Origin: Colwellia sp. 75C3
Lineage (GTDB): Bacteria > Pseudomonadota > Gammaproteobacteria > Enterobacterales > Alteromonadaceae
Assembly: GCF_002836255.1 (NCBI RefSeq)
Contig: NZ_PJAU01000060.1
Span: forward strand, 62,001 to 126,000
DNA: 64,000 bases
Direction: 5' to 3'
The notes beneath the pieces are model-generated. The model made no database searches, was not told the DNA's origin, and worked only from the letters and a program-made list of their open reading frames with translations. Position numbers and translations under genes: made by a program. This document shows positions 1-9,499 of this stretch, piece after piece (the first letter of the stretch is position 1; each line of letters starts with the position of its first letter).

Positions 1-22
1 AGTGTTAATGATGGTTTAACAG

Positions 23-272
23 TCAGGTTTTATGATTAATGGGAAAGCTTTCAAGTTTATGTTTAATTTCTTCAGGTAAACTACTATCAATATATAGTGT
101 TGAAACAACTTTCTTTTTATGAATAGTCCAATACATATGACCATGGTTATTCAATGTTACAGATACTGTATTTACCCAGTCTTTAAAGTTTTAGCTGGTA
201 GGTGAATATCTAATTCATACAATCGCTGTATTTTAATGCCGTTAATATATAAATGTGCGTGCCCCCTCAACA
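23..272 (-). pseudogene. Frameshifted fragment of a secreted-protein gene
   Basis: Read on the minus strand, this stretch encodes GHAHLYINGIKIQRLYELDI, then about ten more residues ending HLPAKTLKTG and a stop. A +1 shift near 180 reopens the frame as WVNTVSVTLNNHGHMYWTIH and runs to a stop at 23-25. The first part resembles the GHAHLYING...HLP segment of small secreted proteins common in marine gammaproteobacteria, and the two frames join naturally if one T was lost from a short T run. No start codon or signal peptide remains, so it is a 3' remnant. The family is remembered rather than searched. Confidence 0.45.
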
Positions 273-539
273 AGGCCTGTTTTTATAGGAATTAAAACGA
301 TCTGAACGGTCGTATTTAAGCAGTGACATTACCGTACCAAGTGGTCACTTTAATACGAAAGTTGACCTCAGGTCGAAGGTATATCGAATCTACAATCTTT
401 GCTCTATAGGCTTACAGTCAATACATCTATTTGGTCATTATCTCACCCCTTTAAAAAACAGTCATTCCGAATACGTCTTAAATATGTTTAAGCATTCTGT
501 TAGAATACTAGGCTATTGATTAAAGAATACCGAGCCAGC
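273..539. other. Leader region of the DEAD-box helicase gene
   Basis: No gene is seen here. The last hundred bases are AT-rich and presumably hold the helicase promoter and 5' leader, but no clear -35/-10 pair or ribosome-binding site can be named. Confidence 0.3.
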
Positions 540-1754
540 ATGTCAGAATTTAAAGAATTTTCACTTTTAGAGTCAATTATTGACCGTCTTACTCTGAAAG
601 GCTATAAACAGCCTACACCGATCCAAAAAGAATGTATCCCAGCGCTTATTAATGGCAATGATCTTCTTGGTATAGCGCAAACAGGGACAGGAAAAACAGC
701 GGCCTTTTCATTACCTATTATCAATAATTTTGGACGAAATAAAATTGATATCAAAGCTAAGAGCACGCGTTCGCTCATACTGACGCCCACGAGAGAGCTT
801 GCCTCTCAAATAATGCAAAACATTGATGACTACTCTGATGGTGTAGGGCTTAAAACTAAGGTTGTTTATGGTGGTGTAGGAAGACAAGCTCAAGTTGATT
901 CTATCGCGCTTGGACTTGATATTTTAGTGGCCACCCCTGGAAGGTTATTGGATTTAATTGAAACGGGAGATATTAATTTTAAGGCGTTAGAAGTATTTGT
1001 GTTAGATGAAGCCGATACAATGCTTGATATGGGATTCTTTAATGATGTTCAAAGCATCATATCTAAACTGCCAAAGAGCCGACAAACACTATTGTTTTCA
1101 GCTACTATGCCCGCTGAAATAGAAGTACTTGCAGAAGCGATATTAACGAATCCAACAAAAATTCAAATTACTGCTGAAACGGTTACTATCGACTTGGTTA
1201 ATCAAAGCGTTTACCACCTTGATAAATCGAATAAAGTACCTTTGCTATTTAATATATTGGAAAAGCCTGAATATGAAAAAGTCCTTATCTTTTGTAAAAC
1301 AAAGTATGGCGCTGACATCATTGTTAAGGCACTAGAAAAAGCATCAATAACTGCCGCTAGCCTTCACAGTGGTAAAACACAGGCTGTTAGGGAGGAAGCG
1401 TTACAAAACTTTAAAGATTCTAGTCTAAGAGTCTTAGTGGCAACTGATGTTGCAGCTCGTGGAATTGATGTTGATAATATTACGTTAGTCATAAACTATA
1501 ACCTTCCTGAAGATCCAAGAAACTACATACACCGCATAGGACGAACAGCTCGTGCCGGGAAAAGTGGTATGGCCATTTCATTTGCTGTAGAAAATGATAT
1601 AAGGCAATTAATTAATATTGAAAATAGCATAGGGCAAGTCATTCCGGTGGTTACAGAACAACCTTTCCATAAAGAGTTTTCAAAAGCGCCTATACAAGAC
1701 AAGAAAAAGAAACAGGTTAAAAAAACAAATAGAACAAGAACAAAAAGGAAATAA
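540..1754 (+). CDS. DEAD-box ATP-dependent RNA helicase (RhlE-like)
   Basis: A cytoplasmic ATP-dependent RNA helicase that remodels RNA structure, a role often important in the cold. All core motifs are visible: Q motif (PTPIQ), motif I (AQTGTGKT), Ia (PTRELA), Ib (TPGR), II (DEAD), III (SAT), V (ATDVAARGID) and VI (HRIGRTARAG). A short Lys/Arg-rich tail typical of RNA-binding extensions follows. The start is placed at the ATG at 540 (MSEFKEFSLL). A TTG 24 bases earlier would add eight unconserved residues. At about 404 aa it is a normal length for the RhlE group, though assignment to RhlE rather than another DEAD-box subfamily is inference. It is convergent with the transglycosylase gene. 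Confidence 0.9.
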   Translation: MSEFKEFSLLESIIDRLTLKGYKQPTPIQKECIPALINGNDLLGIAQTGTGKTAAFSLPIINNFGRNKIDIKAKSTRSLILTPTRELASQIMQNIDDYSDGVGLKTKVVYGGVGRQAQVDSIALGLDILVATPGRLLDLIETGDINFKALEVFVLDEADTMLDMGFFNDVQSIISKLPKSRQTLLFSATMPAEIEVLAEAILTNPTKIQITAETVTIDLVNQSVYHLDKSNKVPLLFNILEKPEYEKVLIFCKTKYGADIIVKALEKASITAASLHSGKTQAVREEALQNFKDSSLRVLVATDVAARGIDVDNITLVINYNLPEDPRNYIHRIGRTARAGKSGMAISFAVENDIRQLINIENSIGQVIPVVTEQPFHKEFSKAPIQDKKKKQVKKTNRTRTKRK

Positions 1755-1800
1755 GGTCAGGCATAAATTAGCCAACTAAAGGTTTTCAGCTAAGCAACAG

Positions 1801-3099
1801 TCAACTCTCTTGATTGCTGCTTTGCTTAATAAACTTGGCCTCACTCAGCACTAAGGTAATAGTTGAAAAAACTTCTTTATTTGGGTATCCATCGGCAATA
1901 AGTTGATGCTGTAGTTGAAATGAGCGAATGGCATCTCTACTTTTAGGCCCCCAAATACCATCAGGCTCGCCTGTTTCAAATCCTAATGCGTTAAGTTGGC
2001 TTTGTAGGTTTTTCATTTGTACAACACTATAAGGTGTTACTTTAGTTTGTTCTTGTTGTAAAAACTCAAGGCCTTTAGCGCCAACTAACTTATTGGCTAA
2101 TAGGCCGACTGATAACGCATAACTTTTCGACAGGTTCCAGGTCATAATCACATTAAAGTTAGGGTAGAGTAAGAAAGCAGGGCCTTTATGGCCTGACGGT
2201 AAATAAAGTTCTGCTTGAATATCATAAGACGATAATGATTGGTTATTCGTTTTTTTAACCCCTAGTTCCTTAAAATAATTAAGTGGATAATATTGGTCAA
2301 AAACAACCTTCTCAAAGGCGAAGTTTTCGGGTAACTTTACTTCTCTGCCCCAGCGTTCTTTAGCTTGCCAATCGATTTTATTTAGGTAATTAGCTGCTGT
2401 TGTTAAGGCATCAACCTCACTTTTCCAAATATCTACTTTGCCATCATTATCACCATCAATCGCATACTTTAAGAATGCTGTTGGCATAAATTGCATATGC
2501 CCCATGGCACCAGCCCATGAGCCCTGTAGCTGTTCAACAGAAACCTGTCTTGTTTCTATTAAAGTGAACAAGTTTAATAATTCTAGGGTGAAAAACTCAC
2601 TACGGCGTTCATCACAAGCTAAAGTCGCTAAAGAGTTAAGTACCGACATTTTACCTTTGTGTTTACCAAAAACGGTTTCTAATCCCCAAAAAGACACTAA
2701 GTATTGACGTGGCACGCCATATTTTTCTTCTAAGGTATCAAACAGTTTTTTATTTTTTATTAATTTTTTCTTACCTACTCGGACATGATAATCGCTAACT
2801 CTCGCTTTAATATATTGCTCAAAAGTCTGGGTGAATTCAGGTTGTTTTTTATCTAACGCAATTACGCGCTTTATCGGGGAAAGTTCACCAATAACCGTTT
2901 CAGTGATATAAGAAGAAAACCCCGATTTTTCAGCGCGTTCCACTAAATTAACCTTACATTGGGCAAAGTCTTGGTCGGCAATGATCGGATTCGCAACGGC
3001 GGCGTTAGCAATAATAGGGAGAAATGAGCAGAGCATAATTAATTTTTTAACGCTAAAAAATGTATGACTTTGTTTAACAATATTATCTGAAGAGTGCAT
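1801..3099 (-). CDS. Lytic murein transglycosylase, MltB family, with peptidoglycan-binding domain
   Basis: It cleaves the MurNAc-GlcNAc bond of peptidoglycan with formation of a 1,6-anhydro product, in the periplasm. An N-terminal hydrophobic export segment (residues 18-35) is followed by an SLT_2/MltB catalytic domain. The catalytic Glu is most likely E141 in FWGLETVFGKHKG, and the conserved GAMGHMQFMP block follows. Residues about 365-425 form a PG_binding_1 domain (LQSQLNALGFETGEPDGIWG). The start chosen is the ATG at 3099, which has AAGGA 11 bases upstream. The longer reading to 3162 adds a second hydrophobic stretch without support. It appears monocistronic. Confidence 0.88.
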   Translation of the reverse strand: MHSSDNIVKQSHTFFSVKKLIMLCSFLPIIANAAVANPIIADQDFAQCKVNLVERAEKSGFSSYITETVIGELSPIKRVIALDKKQPEFTQTFEQYIKARVSDYHVRVGKKKLIKNKKLFDTLEEKYGVPRQYLVSFWGLETVFGKHKGKMSVLNSLATLACDERRSEFFTLELLNLFTLIETRQVSVEQLQGSWAGAMGHMQFMPTAFLKYAIDGDNDGKVDIWKSEVDALTTAANYLNKIDWQAKERWGREVKLPENFAFEKVVFDQYYPLNYFKELGVKKTNNQSLSSYDIQAELYLPSGHKGPAFLLYPNFNVIMTWNLSKSYALSVGLLANKLVGAKGLEFLQQEQTKVTPYSVVQMKNLQSQLNALGFETGEPDGIWGPKSRDAIRSFQLQHQLIADGYPNKEVFSTITLVLSEAKFIKQSSNQES

Positions 3100-3294
3100 G
3101 AATGAGTATTCCTTGACTAAAATTAAAGCTGAAAAGAGAAAAGCATAAAAGAGTAATGCCATCTTTAAATTTTACCTTGATAATAGTCATTAATCATCGT
3201 TTTCATTGAAATAAAGTGTTTTTACATTAGGGAATTTAGGAGGGGCAGGATTGAAAGGGAGGGAGTAGTGATTCCCTTTTCATCACAAGCGTGT

Positions 3295-3651
3295 TTAAAG
3301 ACCGTTATCTTCAGTCCAATCTTTGAGTTTCTCTAAAATATCTAAGGCAGTTCGGCCAAAGTCGGTGATTTCATAGGCGACGGCAATAGGACGATCGCAA
3401 ATCACTTCACGGGTGACTAAACCTTGCGCTTCCAATTCTTTAAGGCGCTGATCGACCATTTTCTTACTGGCGCCACCTAACATGCGAGATAATTCATTAA
3501 AACGGACAGGGCCATCTTTTAGATGCCAGAGAATAGACGCTTTCCATTTTCCGCCTAAAACACGCATGCCGCGCTCAATAAGGCAAGGTTGCTGACAGTT
3601 TTCTGAATTTATTTCTTTTACATTATTCGCTGTTTTTATTGCAATTTTCAT
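3295..3651 (-). CDS. HxlR-family winged-helix transcriptional regulator
   Basis: A DNA-binding regulator of 118 aa, the usual HxlR size. The family core is clear from about residue 24: ERGMRVLGGKWKASILWHLK, then RFNELSRMLGGASKKMVDQR and the wing region up to YEITDFGRTAL. Cysteines at 19 and 23 and one near 90 may sense redox state or reactive carbonyls, as in HypR/YodB-type members. That sensing role is inference. The gene is divergent from the aldehyde dehydrogenase gene with a short shared control region, so it probably regulates that gene and itself. Confidence 0.85.
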   Translation of the reverse strand: MKIAIKTANNVKEINSENCQQPCLIERGMRVLGGKWKASILWHLKDGPVRFNELSRMLGGASKKMVDQRLKELEAQGLVTREVICDRPIAVAYEITDFGRTALDILEKLKDWTEDNGL

Positions 3652-3669
3652 TATATGTTTCTTTTAAAT

Positions 3670-3714
3670 AGAGTGGTTACTAAAAGTATACTGGTTGCTT
3701 TAATAAACCACTCT
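3670..3714. promoter_or_regulatory. Candidate HxlR operator in the divergent promoter region
   Basis: Perfect 9-bp arms AGAGTGGTT (3670-3678) and AACCACTCT (3706-3714) flank a smaller palindrome, TACT-AAA-AGTA (3678-3688), which resembles the TACT...AGTA half-sites known for HxlR-family regulators. It lies between the HxlR gene start and the dehydrogenase start. Confidence 0.45.
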
Positions 3715-3810
3715 AGCATAATACTGCACATAGTCGTTACCAATCAATATGCATTGACGTTAACAGTTAACATTCATATGAACGTTAGCGCAATTTTAGG
3801 AAAACCTTTT

Positions 3811-5142
3811 ATGCCATTACTTACCTCTTATGATCCTATTAACAGAACACCATTGGGTGATGTTCCTATTACAGAACCAGCAGATATGCCCGCTGTAATT
3901 CTTAGTGCAAAAAAAGCACAAAAATCGTGGGCGGCATTGTCTCTTGCACAACGCCAACAGAAAGTAGTGCAGGCGTACGAGCGCCTTACTTCGGTAGAAG
4001 ATCAACTAGCATTATTGATCAGTAAAGAAATGGGTAAAGATTATCGAAGAGCGAGTTACGAAGTCGGTGGCACTGTCCAGAATGCGGATTACTTTACTCA
4101 GGAAATAGCACAAGCACTACAGAGTGAATCGATGGGACGCAATGGGGAGATGCAATATCGACCATTAGGCGTAGTTGCGGTTATCTCACCTTGGAATTAT
4201 CCCTTGGCGATGGCGAATAATTTGTTATTACCAGCATTAGTTGCGGGTAACAGTGTAGTGTTAAAACCCTCGGAAGAAACGCCCTTGGTTGCCGATCTTT
4301 TTGTTAAAACATTAAATCAGGTGCTGCCTGAAAATGTATTACAAATAACGCATGGTGATGCAGATACCGGTAAGTCCTTGGTTAATGCCGACATCAATAT
4401 GGTCGCTTTCACGGGGTCTCTCGCTGCTGGCAAACACATCATGGCAAGTGCCGCCTCAGGACTTAAACGTTTAGTGATGGAGTTAGGCGGTAATGATCCG
4501 CTCATCGTTATGGCAGGTGCTGATATTGATGAAGCCGTTCAGTTTTCAGTCGCGAGCTCTTTTGAAAACACCGGTCAAATGTGTACTTCTACCGAGCGTA
4601 TTTATGTTGATGAACGTGTAGCGGATGAGTTTGAGCAAAAAGTGGTTGCGTTAGCTCGTCGTTATCAAGCGGGTCCTTGGGATCAAAAAAATGTCAATAT
4701 TGGTCCAATTGTTAATCCAAAACAGCATGCTAAGGTGTTGTCTCAACTTGAAGATGCTCAAACGAAAGGTGCGACATTTTTATTAGGAAAGCATCAATAT
4801 GCGTTGCCTTATATACAACCTACGGTTGTGACCGGTATCACTCCCGATATGCTGTTAGAGCAAGATGAAACCTTTGGTCCTGTAGTCGCTATTAGTCGCT
4901 TTATGGAACTATCTGAAGCGGTTGAACGTGCTAATGCTAGTCCATACGGTTTAGGTGCTGTGGTATTTGGTGGCGCTGGCGCAAAAGCTGTTGCTGAGCA
5001 AATGGAAGCGGGCATGGTGGCAATCAACCAAGGTGCTGGTGGCCTTGGCCCTTGGGTCGGCGCTAAGCAAAGTGGTTTCGGTTTTCATGGAACAGCTGCG
5101 GGTCATCGCCAGTTTTCTCAGGTGAGAGTTATCAGTAAATAA
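3811..5142 (+). CDS. NAD(P)-dependent aldehyde dehydrogenase (succinate-semialdehyde dehydrogenase-like)
   Basis: Oxidises an aldehyde to the carboxylic acid with NAD(P)+. The ALDH core is complete: the substrate/cofactor segment VVAVISPWNYPLAMANN, the general-base motif VMELGGNDP, the catalytic cysteine in SFENTGQMCTSTER, and EQDETFGPVV. The overall pattern is closest to the short succinate-semialdehyde dehydrogenases (Sad/GabD type), but the true substrate cannot be read from sequence. The start is set at the ATG at 3811 (MPLLTSYDPINRTPLGD), giving 443 aa. The upstream open frame to 3655 runs through the promoter region shared with the HxlR gene and encodes no family sequence. The HxlR neighbour suggests induction by a toxic aldehyde or oxidant. 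Confidence 0.87.
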   Translation: MPLLTSYDPINRTPLGDVPITEPADMPAVILSAKKAQKSWAALSLAQRQQKVVQAYERLTSVEDQLALLISKEMGKDYRRASYEVGGTVQNADYFTQEIAQALQSESMGRNGEMQYRPLGVVAVISPWNYPLAMANNLLLPALVAGNSVVLKPSEETPLVADLFVKTLNQVLPENVLQITHGDADTGKSLVNADINMVAFTGSLAAGKHIMASAASGLKRLVMELGGNDPLIVMAGADIDEAVQFSVASSFENTGQMCTSTERIYVDERVADEFEQKVVALARRYQAGPWDQKNVNIGPIVNPKQHAKVLSQLEDAQTKGATFLLGKHQYALPYIQPTVVTGITPDMLLEQDETFGPVVAISRFMELSEAVERANASPYGLGAVVFGGAGAKAVAEQMEAGMVAINQGAGGLGPWVGAKQSGFGFHGTAAGHRQFSQVRVISK

Positions 5143-5242
5143 GGTATCTACCTAAGTTCTACTAATCAGTAGAGCGGCTAACTTACACGAGTAATTGATG
5201 CGTCATTGATAAGTCATTAATAAGTAAAGAATAGAGAAAAAT

Positions 5243-6028
5243 ATGAACACAAAAATAGATAAAACAACTGACTTTTTTGTCGCTGCATTAGAGCCTGGCG
5301 CAGAGCATCCAGCTTTGCCTGCATGGGGTAATCGTAAAGTAAACCCAGCAAGTTTGAGCGAACAATTTGATGTAAGCAGTATTGAACGACACGAATTAGC
5401 GCAAGTACCCGGTGCCTTTCAGTTACTCAATGTATTAAGTAAAGAAGAGTGCGAAAAGTTAATTAGTATTAGTGAACAGTTGGAGTTTTTACCCGATGCC
5501 GCTGTTTCGCTGCCACGTAGTGTTCGTCATAACGATAGCTTAACCTGGATAGTTGATGAACAAACCGATGGCATTATTTGGCAACGTATTGCCCATTTAA
5601 TGGATGATCGACAAGCTATTTTTGGCGGCAGTAAAGCCTTGGGTATCAATGCACGTTTTCGCTTCTATCGTTATAAGGCTGAAGATTATTTCAAACCTCA
5701 CTCTGATGGCTCTTGGCCAGGTAGTCGTGTTATCAACAATGAGTTGGTTGCTAATGCTTACCCTGATCGTTATAGCCAAATGACGTTTTTAATCTTCTTA
5801 AGTGAAGATTTTAAAGGGGGAGAAACGCGCTTCTTAGTTAATGCTGATGATGCTACTCAACCGGCAATGCGCAATGATAACGTCAAAAATGTTGATATTC
5901 GAACTCCTGCAGGCGGTATTTTATGTTTCCCTCATGGTATGCATCCTTTACATTGCATACACAGCTCAGTGCCTATTACTGACGGCATTAAATATATAAT
6001 CCGCAGTGATGTTCTGTTTGAATTGTAA
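5243..6028 (+). CDS. 2-oxoglutarate/Fe(II)-dependent oxygenase (prolyl 4-hydroxylase-like)
   Basis: A 261-aa dioxygenase of the P4Hc/2OG-FeII_Oxy type, which hydroxylates a substrate using 2-oxoglutarate and O2. The metal-binding triad is visible as the HxD pair H153/D155 (KPHSDGSWPG) and distal H240 (CIHSSVPITDG). K250 or R254 in GIKYIIRSDVLF is placed to bind 2-oxoglutarate. The substrate is unknown: it could be a protein proline or a small molecule. It lies 100 bp downstream of the aldehyde dehydrogenase on the same strand and may be cotranscribed. There is no signal peptide. Confidence 0.85.
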   Translation: MNTKIDKTTDFFVAALEPGAEHPALPAWGNRKVNPASLSEQFDVSSIERHELAQVPGAFQLLNVLSKEECEKLISISEQLEFLPDAAVSLPRSVRHNDSLTWIVDEQTDGIIWQRIAHLMDDRQAIFGGSKALGINARFRFYRYKAEDYFKPHSDGSWPGSRVINNELVANAYPDRYSQMTFLIFLSEDFKGGETRFLVNADDATQPAMRNDNVKNVDIRTPAGGILCFPHGMHPLHCIHSSVPITDGIKYIIRSDVLFEL

Positions 6029-6063
6029 ACATTTTAGGGGGTTCATAGAATAAAAGGGACATA

Positions 6064-6222
6064 ATACCAATTCCGTTAAATTATTGACCACTTGTACTGG
6101 CTAAAATTCTCCATGACGGCGTTGCTTTCAATCCCAATAGCCAGCTATTGCTCAATCAAGCGCCTTGCCCTGAAATATTTTTACTTCGTACAACAAGATC
6201 AGAAACTTATCGGAATTGGTAT
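6064..6222. repeat. Palindromic MITE-like repeat, copy 1
   Basis: A 159-bp non-coding element bounded by ATACCAATTCCG (6064-6075) and its exact reverse complement CGGAATTGGTAT (6211-6222). Its interior shares the TTATTGACCACTT block and a CAAGGC/ATTGATTGA block (in inverted order) with the repeat near 53.1 kb. Repeats starting ACCAATTCCG are widespread in Colwellia and Shewanella relatives. The rest of the 282-bp gap (6029-6310) holds nothing recognised. Confidence 0.7.
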
Positions 6223-6310
6223 AACATCATTATGATCCCTTTGTTTATGGGCGCCATGTAGATACTAAGCAGAACGACAAGTCATGTTCATCACTTTTAA
6301 AACATAACCG

Positions 6311-7576
6311 CTAAATCATAACCTCTAAACCGATAGGGATAATGAGTAAGCTACCCAAAGCGTAGCCAATTTTTCTCAAGCTATTACTGTAATCTTTCTT
6401 AATTTTCACCCCAAATAATGGCTTTAAAATATCGACACGGCGAATAACTTCAAAGCAAATAAAACATAATAAAATGGTGAGTACAATAACGCTTATAGGT
6501 TCGATAACAGGCCCTAAAGAAAGTGGTGCTAAGTTATAGGCAAGTACAATAATAATCGTTTGATGCACAATATAAAAAGGGTAAACCGCGTCGTTAAAAT
6601 ACCCCAATAAAGATGATTTTTTATTTAAGTATTTATAAGCGAGTGCCAATACCATTAATACCCCTAAAACACGAACGAAACTGTAAATAATCATACCAAC
6701 TGTAATTAGCCAAGCAGGAGTAGAATCGTCCATTGATAGCCAGACGGTATTATAGAAAGTGATAAACAGTATCAGTGACATTATAAAAGTGAGACATAAG
6801 GCTTTTATATTCACTTTTAATTGTTGCCAGAAGCTTGCATGCCAGCCAATTAAATAACCATAGATCAAAAAGGTGAAACCTAACGGATAACGGCTAGTCT
6901 CTAATGGCCAATTTAATTGAATAAAAATGATAGGTAAGCTGAGTACTAAAACCATTACGCTTATATGTTGCTTAAAAAGCCAGTCACTTGCGGTTGTTAC
7001 ATAAGATGAATTGAGTAAAGGTAAAAGTATGATTAATGCTAACGAATATTGCCATAAAGAACGTAAATACCATAAATGATTTACATCTAAATGTGGCCAA
7101 ATACCGGCCTGATACTTTTCAAATAGTGCACTGTTATCGGTAAATAATGCTAAGTAAAATTGCCAATATGACAAATCTAGTGCGCTACTCGTTGTCATTT
7201 CAACATAAAGTTGCGGTGGAACAATGACCAAAACACCAAATAATAATGGCAACAGCAAGCGTAAACTTCGCACAAAGGCATACCGTATTAAGGACACTTT
7301 AACGAGAATAAATCGAATAGCAATGCCCGAAATAATCCATAACGATGCCATGCGCCAAGGTTCAATAATGAGCATGAAATTCTCAAGGGTTTGGGATTGA
7401 TAAGCACTTTTGAAATGAAAGCCCCAATTTTCCACATATAACATACCAATGTGATAAAAAATCAGTAAGCCAAAAACAAGAATACGTAACCAGTCGAGAT
7501 CGTAACGGCGTTCGGGCATGTCTTTTGATGCAGGAATAAAATATTTTGCTAATAACTTGATAGATTGAACAGCCAT
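6311..7576 (-). CDS. Membrane acyltransferase, acyltransferase-3 family
   Basis: An integral inner-membrane protein with about ten hydrophobic segments. It belongs to the acyltransferase-3 family (OatA, OafA, MdoC relatives), which transfers acyl groups to sugars or other cell-surface molecules. The N-terminal family signature RRYDLDWLRILVFGLLIFYH includes the His expected in the active site. The 421-aa length is normal for a stand-alone family member with no SGNH domain. The start ATG has AGGTGA six bases upstream. The substrate is unknown. A LytTR regulator is encoded divergently 155 bp away and may control it. Confidence 0.83.
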   Translation of the reverse strand: MAVQSIKLLAKYFIPASKDMPERRYDLDWLRILVFGLLIFYHIGMLYVENWGFHFKSAYQSQTLENFMLIIEPWRMASLWIISGIAIRFILVKVSLIRYAFVRSLRLLLPLLFGVLVIVPPQLYVEMTTSSALDLSYWQFYLALFTDNSALFEKYQAGIWPHLDVNHLWYLRSLWQYSLALIILLPLLNSSYVTTASDWLFKQHISVMVLVLSLPIIFIQLNWPLETSRYPLGFTFLIYGYLIGWHASFWQQLKVNIKALCLTFIMSLILFITFYNTVWLSMDDSTPAWLITVGMIIYSFVRVLGVLMVLALAYKYLNKKSSLLGYFNDAVYPFYIVHQTIIIVLAYNLAPLSLGPVIEPISVIVLTILLCFICFEVIRRVDILKPLFGVKIKKDYSNSLRKIGYALGSLLIIPIGLEVMI

Positions 7577-7731
7577 TTGTTCACCTTTATAGATAAATGA
7601 TTTAGGTGAATGATGACAGGGTAGTTATTTATAAAAAGTCAAAAAGGCTTAATAAACAATGTATAGGGATAAGCGGTGGCTGAGAGGGATGAAATGTTTT
7701 GCTTTAATTGCTGTTGTGCTATTTTATAAAC

Positions 7732-8580
7732 ATGAATAAATTACAACATTATCAAAAATATAAATTTCGCTACGAAGTCGTCGCCATATTTTGCTATTTA
7801 TTAATTAATAGTGTCATCTTGGCTACCTCGGTGATCATGGAAGCTAATCGTTCGGGTGAGCCAGGTTTTCAATTATGGGAACCTTTCGTGTGGGAATTTA
7901 GCAGTGCAATGGCAACCATGGTTTTGATACCTGCGTGTGTATGGTTATTAAAAAACCATGCCTTTGATTGGGCTAAAATAAAAATCTTTGTCGCTATTTA
8001 CTTGTTTAGTTCACTCCTCTTTTCACTGGCACATGTTGTCATTATGGTGGCGATACGAAAGCTTGTTTATTGGTCGCAGGCGCTTGATTATAATTTTGGC
8101 GATATCTGGATTGAGTTTTTTTATGAGTTTCGTAAAGACTTATGGAGTTTCATCTTTATTTTACTATTCATCAAAGGTTATGGTTTTATTGTTAGCCGCC
8201 TTCAAGGTGAAGCTAACCCCATTGCTGTAGGTGAAGAAGAGAGTATTACCCAACGGTTTGATCGTTTACTGGTAAAAAAACTAGGCAAAGAATTCATTGT
8301 CAAAGTAGAAGAAATTGAATGGCTTGAATCGTCAGGGAATTATGTAAATTTACATATTAAAGAGCGAATATATCCAACCCGTTCAACGCTGACGCAATTA
8401 ATTTCTCAAATAGAAGAACAAGGTTTTTGTCGTATTCATCGCTCCCATGCGATTAATTTAAATAACATTGAATCAATCACGCCTTTAAGTAGTGGCGATA
8501 GCGAAGTTAAGCTCGATAATGGCAAGGTATTAAATTTATCAAGACGTTATAAAGATGCTTTTAAATCACAGTTAATGTAA
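7732..8580 (+). CDS. Membrane-anchored LytTR-family transcriptional regulator
   Basis: The N-terminal half has four hydrophobic segments (about residues 17-37, 60-80, 90-112 and 135-155 of the ATG form). The C-terminal hundred residues form a LytTR DNA-binding domain: KVEEIEWLESSGNYVNLHI, then FCRIHRSHAINLNNIESITP and LNLSRRYKDAFK. This matches the membrane-bound LytTR regulators that act without a separate receiver domain. Their input signal is unknown. The start is set at the ATG at 7732 (MNKLQHYQKY), since the upstream TTG extension is weak. It is divergent from the acyltransferase gene and ends at a strong bidirectional-looking terminator. Confidence 0.82.
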   Translation: MNKLQHYQKYKFRYEVVAIFCYLLINSVILATSVIMEANRSGEPGFQLWEPFVWEFSSAMATMVLIPACVWLLKNHAFDWAKIKIFVAIYLFSSLLFSLAHVVIMVAIRKLVYWSQALDYNFGDIWIEFFYEFRKDLWSFIFILLFIKGYGFIVSRLQGEANPIAVGEEESITQRFDRLLVKKLGKEFIVKVEEIEWLESSGNYVNLHIKERIYPTRSTLTQLISQIEEQGFCRIHRSHAINLNNIESITPLSSGDSEVKLDNGKVLNLSRRYKDAFKSQLM

Positions 8581-8601
8581 TTAAATTTAAAGAAAATAAA
8601 A

Positions 8602-8631
8602 AAGGAGATACATAACTGTATCTCCTTTTTT
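8602..8631. terminator. Intrinsic terminator between LytTR and cyclophilin genes
   Basis: A perfect 10-bp stem AAGGAGATAC / GTATCTCCTT with a 6-base loop, followed by a T run on the plus strand. The A run before the stem gives a T run for the opposite transcript, so it can serve both convergent genes. Confidence 0.9.
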
Positions 8632-8668
8632 ATGTGAGCATTACGCAGTCTAAGCTAAGTTTAATTGT

Positions 8669-9340
8669 TTATTTGCTGTCAGCTATGCGAATTGTCGCTT
8701 TAATAATTTTAATCGCTTCTTTCGTTCGACCACTTCGACTGCCTAACGCTTCAATTTTAGTTAAGCTATCTTCTAAATCAGTAACCACTTGACCAAAAAC
8801 AGTATGTTTACCATCCAAAAAAGGCGTCGGTTTAAAGGTTAAGAAAAATTGACTACCATCAGTACCGGGGCCAGCATTTGCCATACTTAACGTGCCAGCT
8901 GCGTTATGACCTAATTCACCATCAAAATTATCCATAAATTCGCCATCATATTTATAACCCGGGTTACCAGCACCCGTTCCTGTAGGATCACCACCTTGCG
9001 CCATAAAACCGGGAATAACACGATGAAAAATCAAGTCATCATAGAAACCTAATTTAGTTAAATAAACGGTGCTAGAAACATGCATAGGTGCAGAATCGGT
9101 TAACAGCTTTATCGTGAGGTTGCCCTGACTTGTTTGCAGCTCCCAAAAATAATCTTTACCTGGAGTAAAGGTAAGTAATGGTGGCTGGCTTAACTTGGTT
9201 TTCCAAGCGGTATCTGTTTTATCTACGGCTTGTTGAGTAATAAATTCATTTGCCTTTTTAATTGCCTCATCTCCACCACTACAAGCAGAAAGTGCTAGTA
9301 TTACAAATAAGCTCGCAATGATTTTTTTCTTATTATTCAT
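8669..9340 (-). CDS. Cyclophilin-type peptidyl-prolyl isomerase, lipoprotein
   Basis: Catalyses cis-trans isomerisation of prolyl peptide bonds in envelope proteins. The first 20 residues form a lipoprotein signal ending in the lipobox LSAC, so the mature protein is probably membrane-anchored in the periplasm. The cyclophilin core is clear from residue 64: [19 protein letters not shown] with its catalytic Arg, then [20 protein letters not shown] and [12 protein letters not shown]. About 40 unconserved residues link the lipobox to the domain. It differs from the usual soluble PpiA by the lipid anchor. Confidence 0.9.
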   Translation of the reverse strand: MNNKKKIIASLFVILALSACSGGDEAIKKANEFITQQAVDKTDTAWKTKLSQPPLLTFTPGKDYFWELQTSQGNLTIKLLTDSAPMHVSSTVYLTKLGFYDDLIFHRVIPGFMAQGGDPTGTGAGNPGYKYDGEFMDNFDGELGHNAAGTLSMANAGPGTDGSQFFLTFKPTPFLDGKHTVFGQVVTDLEDSLTKIEALGSRSGRTKEAIKIIKATIRIADSK

Positions 9341-9499
9341 ATCAAATTTCTTATGTTTTATTTAAGTTTACTGAAAGTATTTTAACTTCTCAGAGGGTGT
9401 CTGATGTTAGCAGATATCGAGTGATGGGTAATAGTCTTAAAGATTAATTGCGGATGAAACCTAGTAAACGTAACGACCCACTAAGTCTGATAATAAACA

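Noticed and set aside
7689..7739. 16-codon leader peptide before the LytTR gene
   Set aside because: The ribosome-binding site is too close to the ATG and nothing suggests attenuation.
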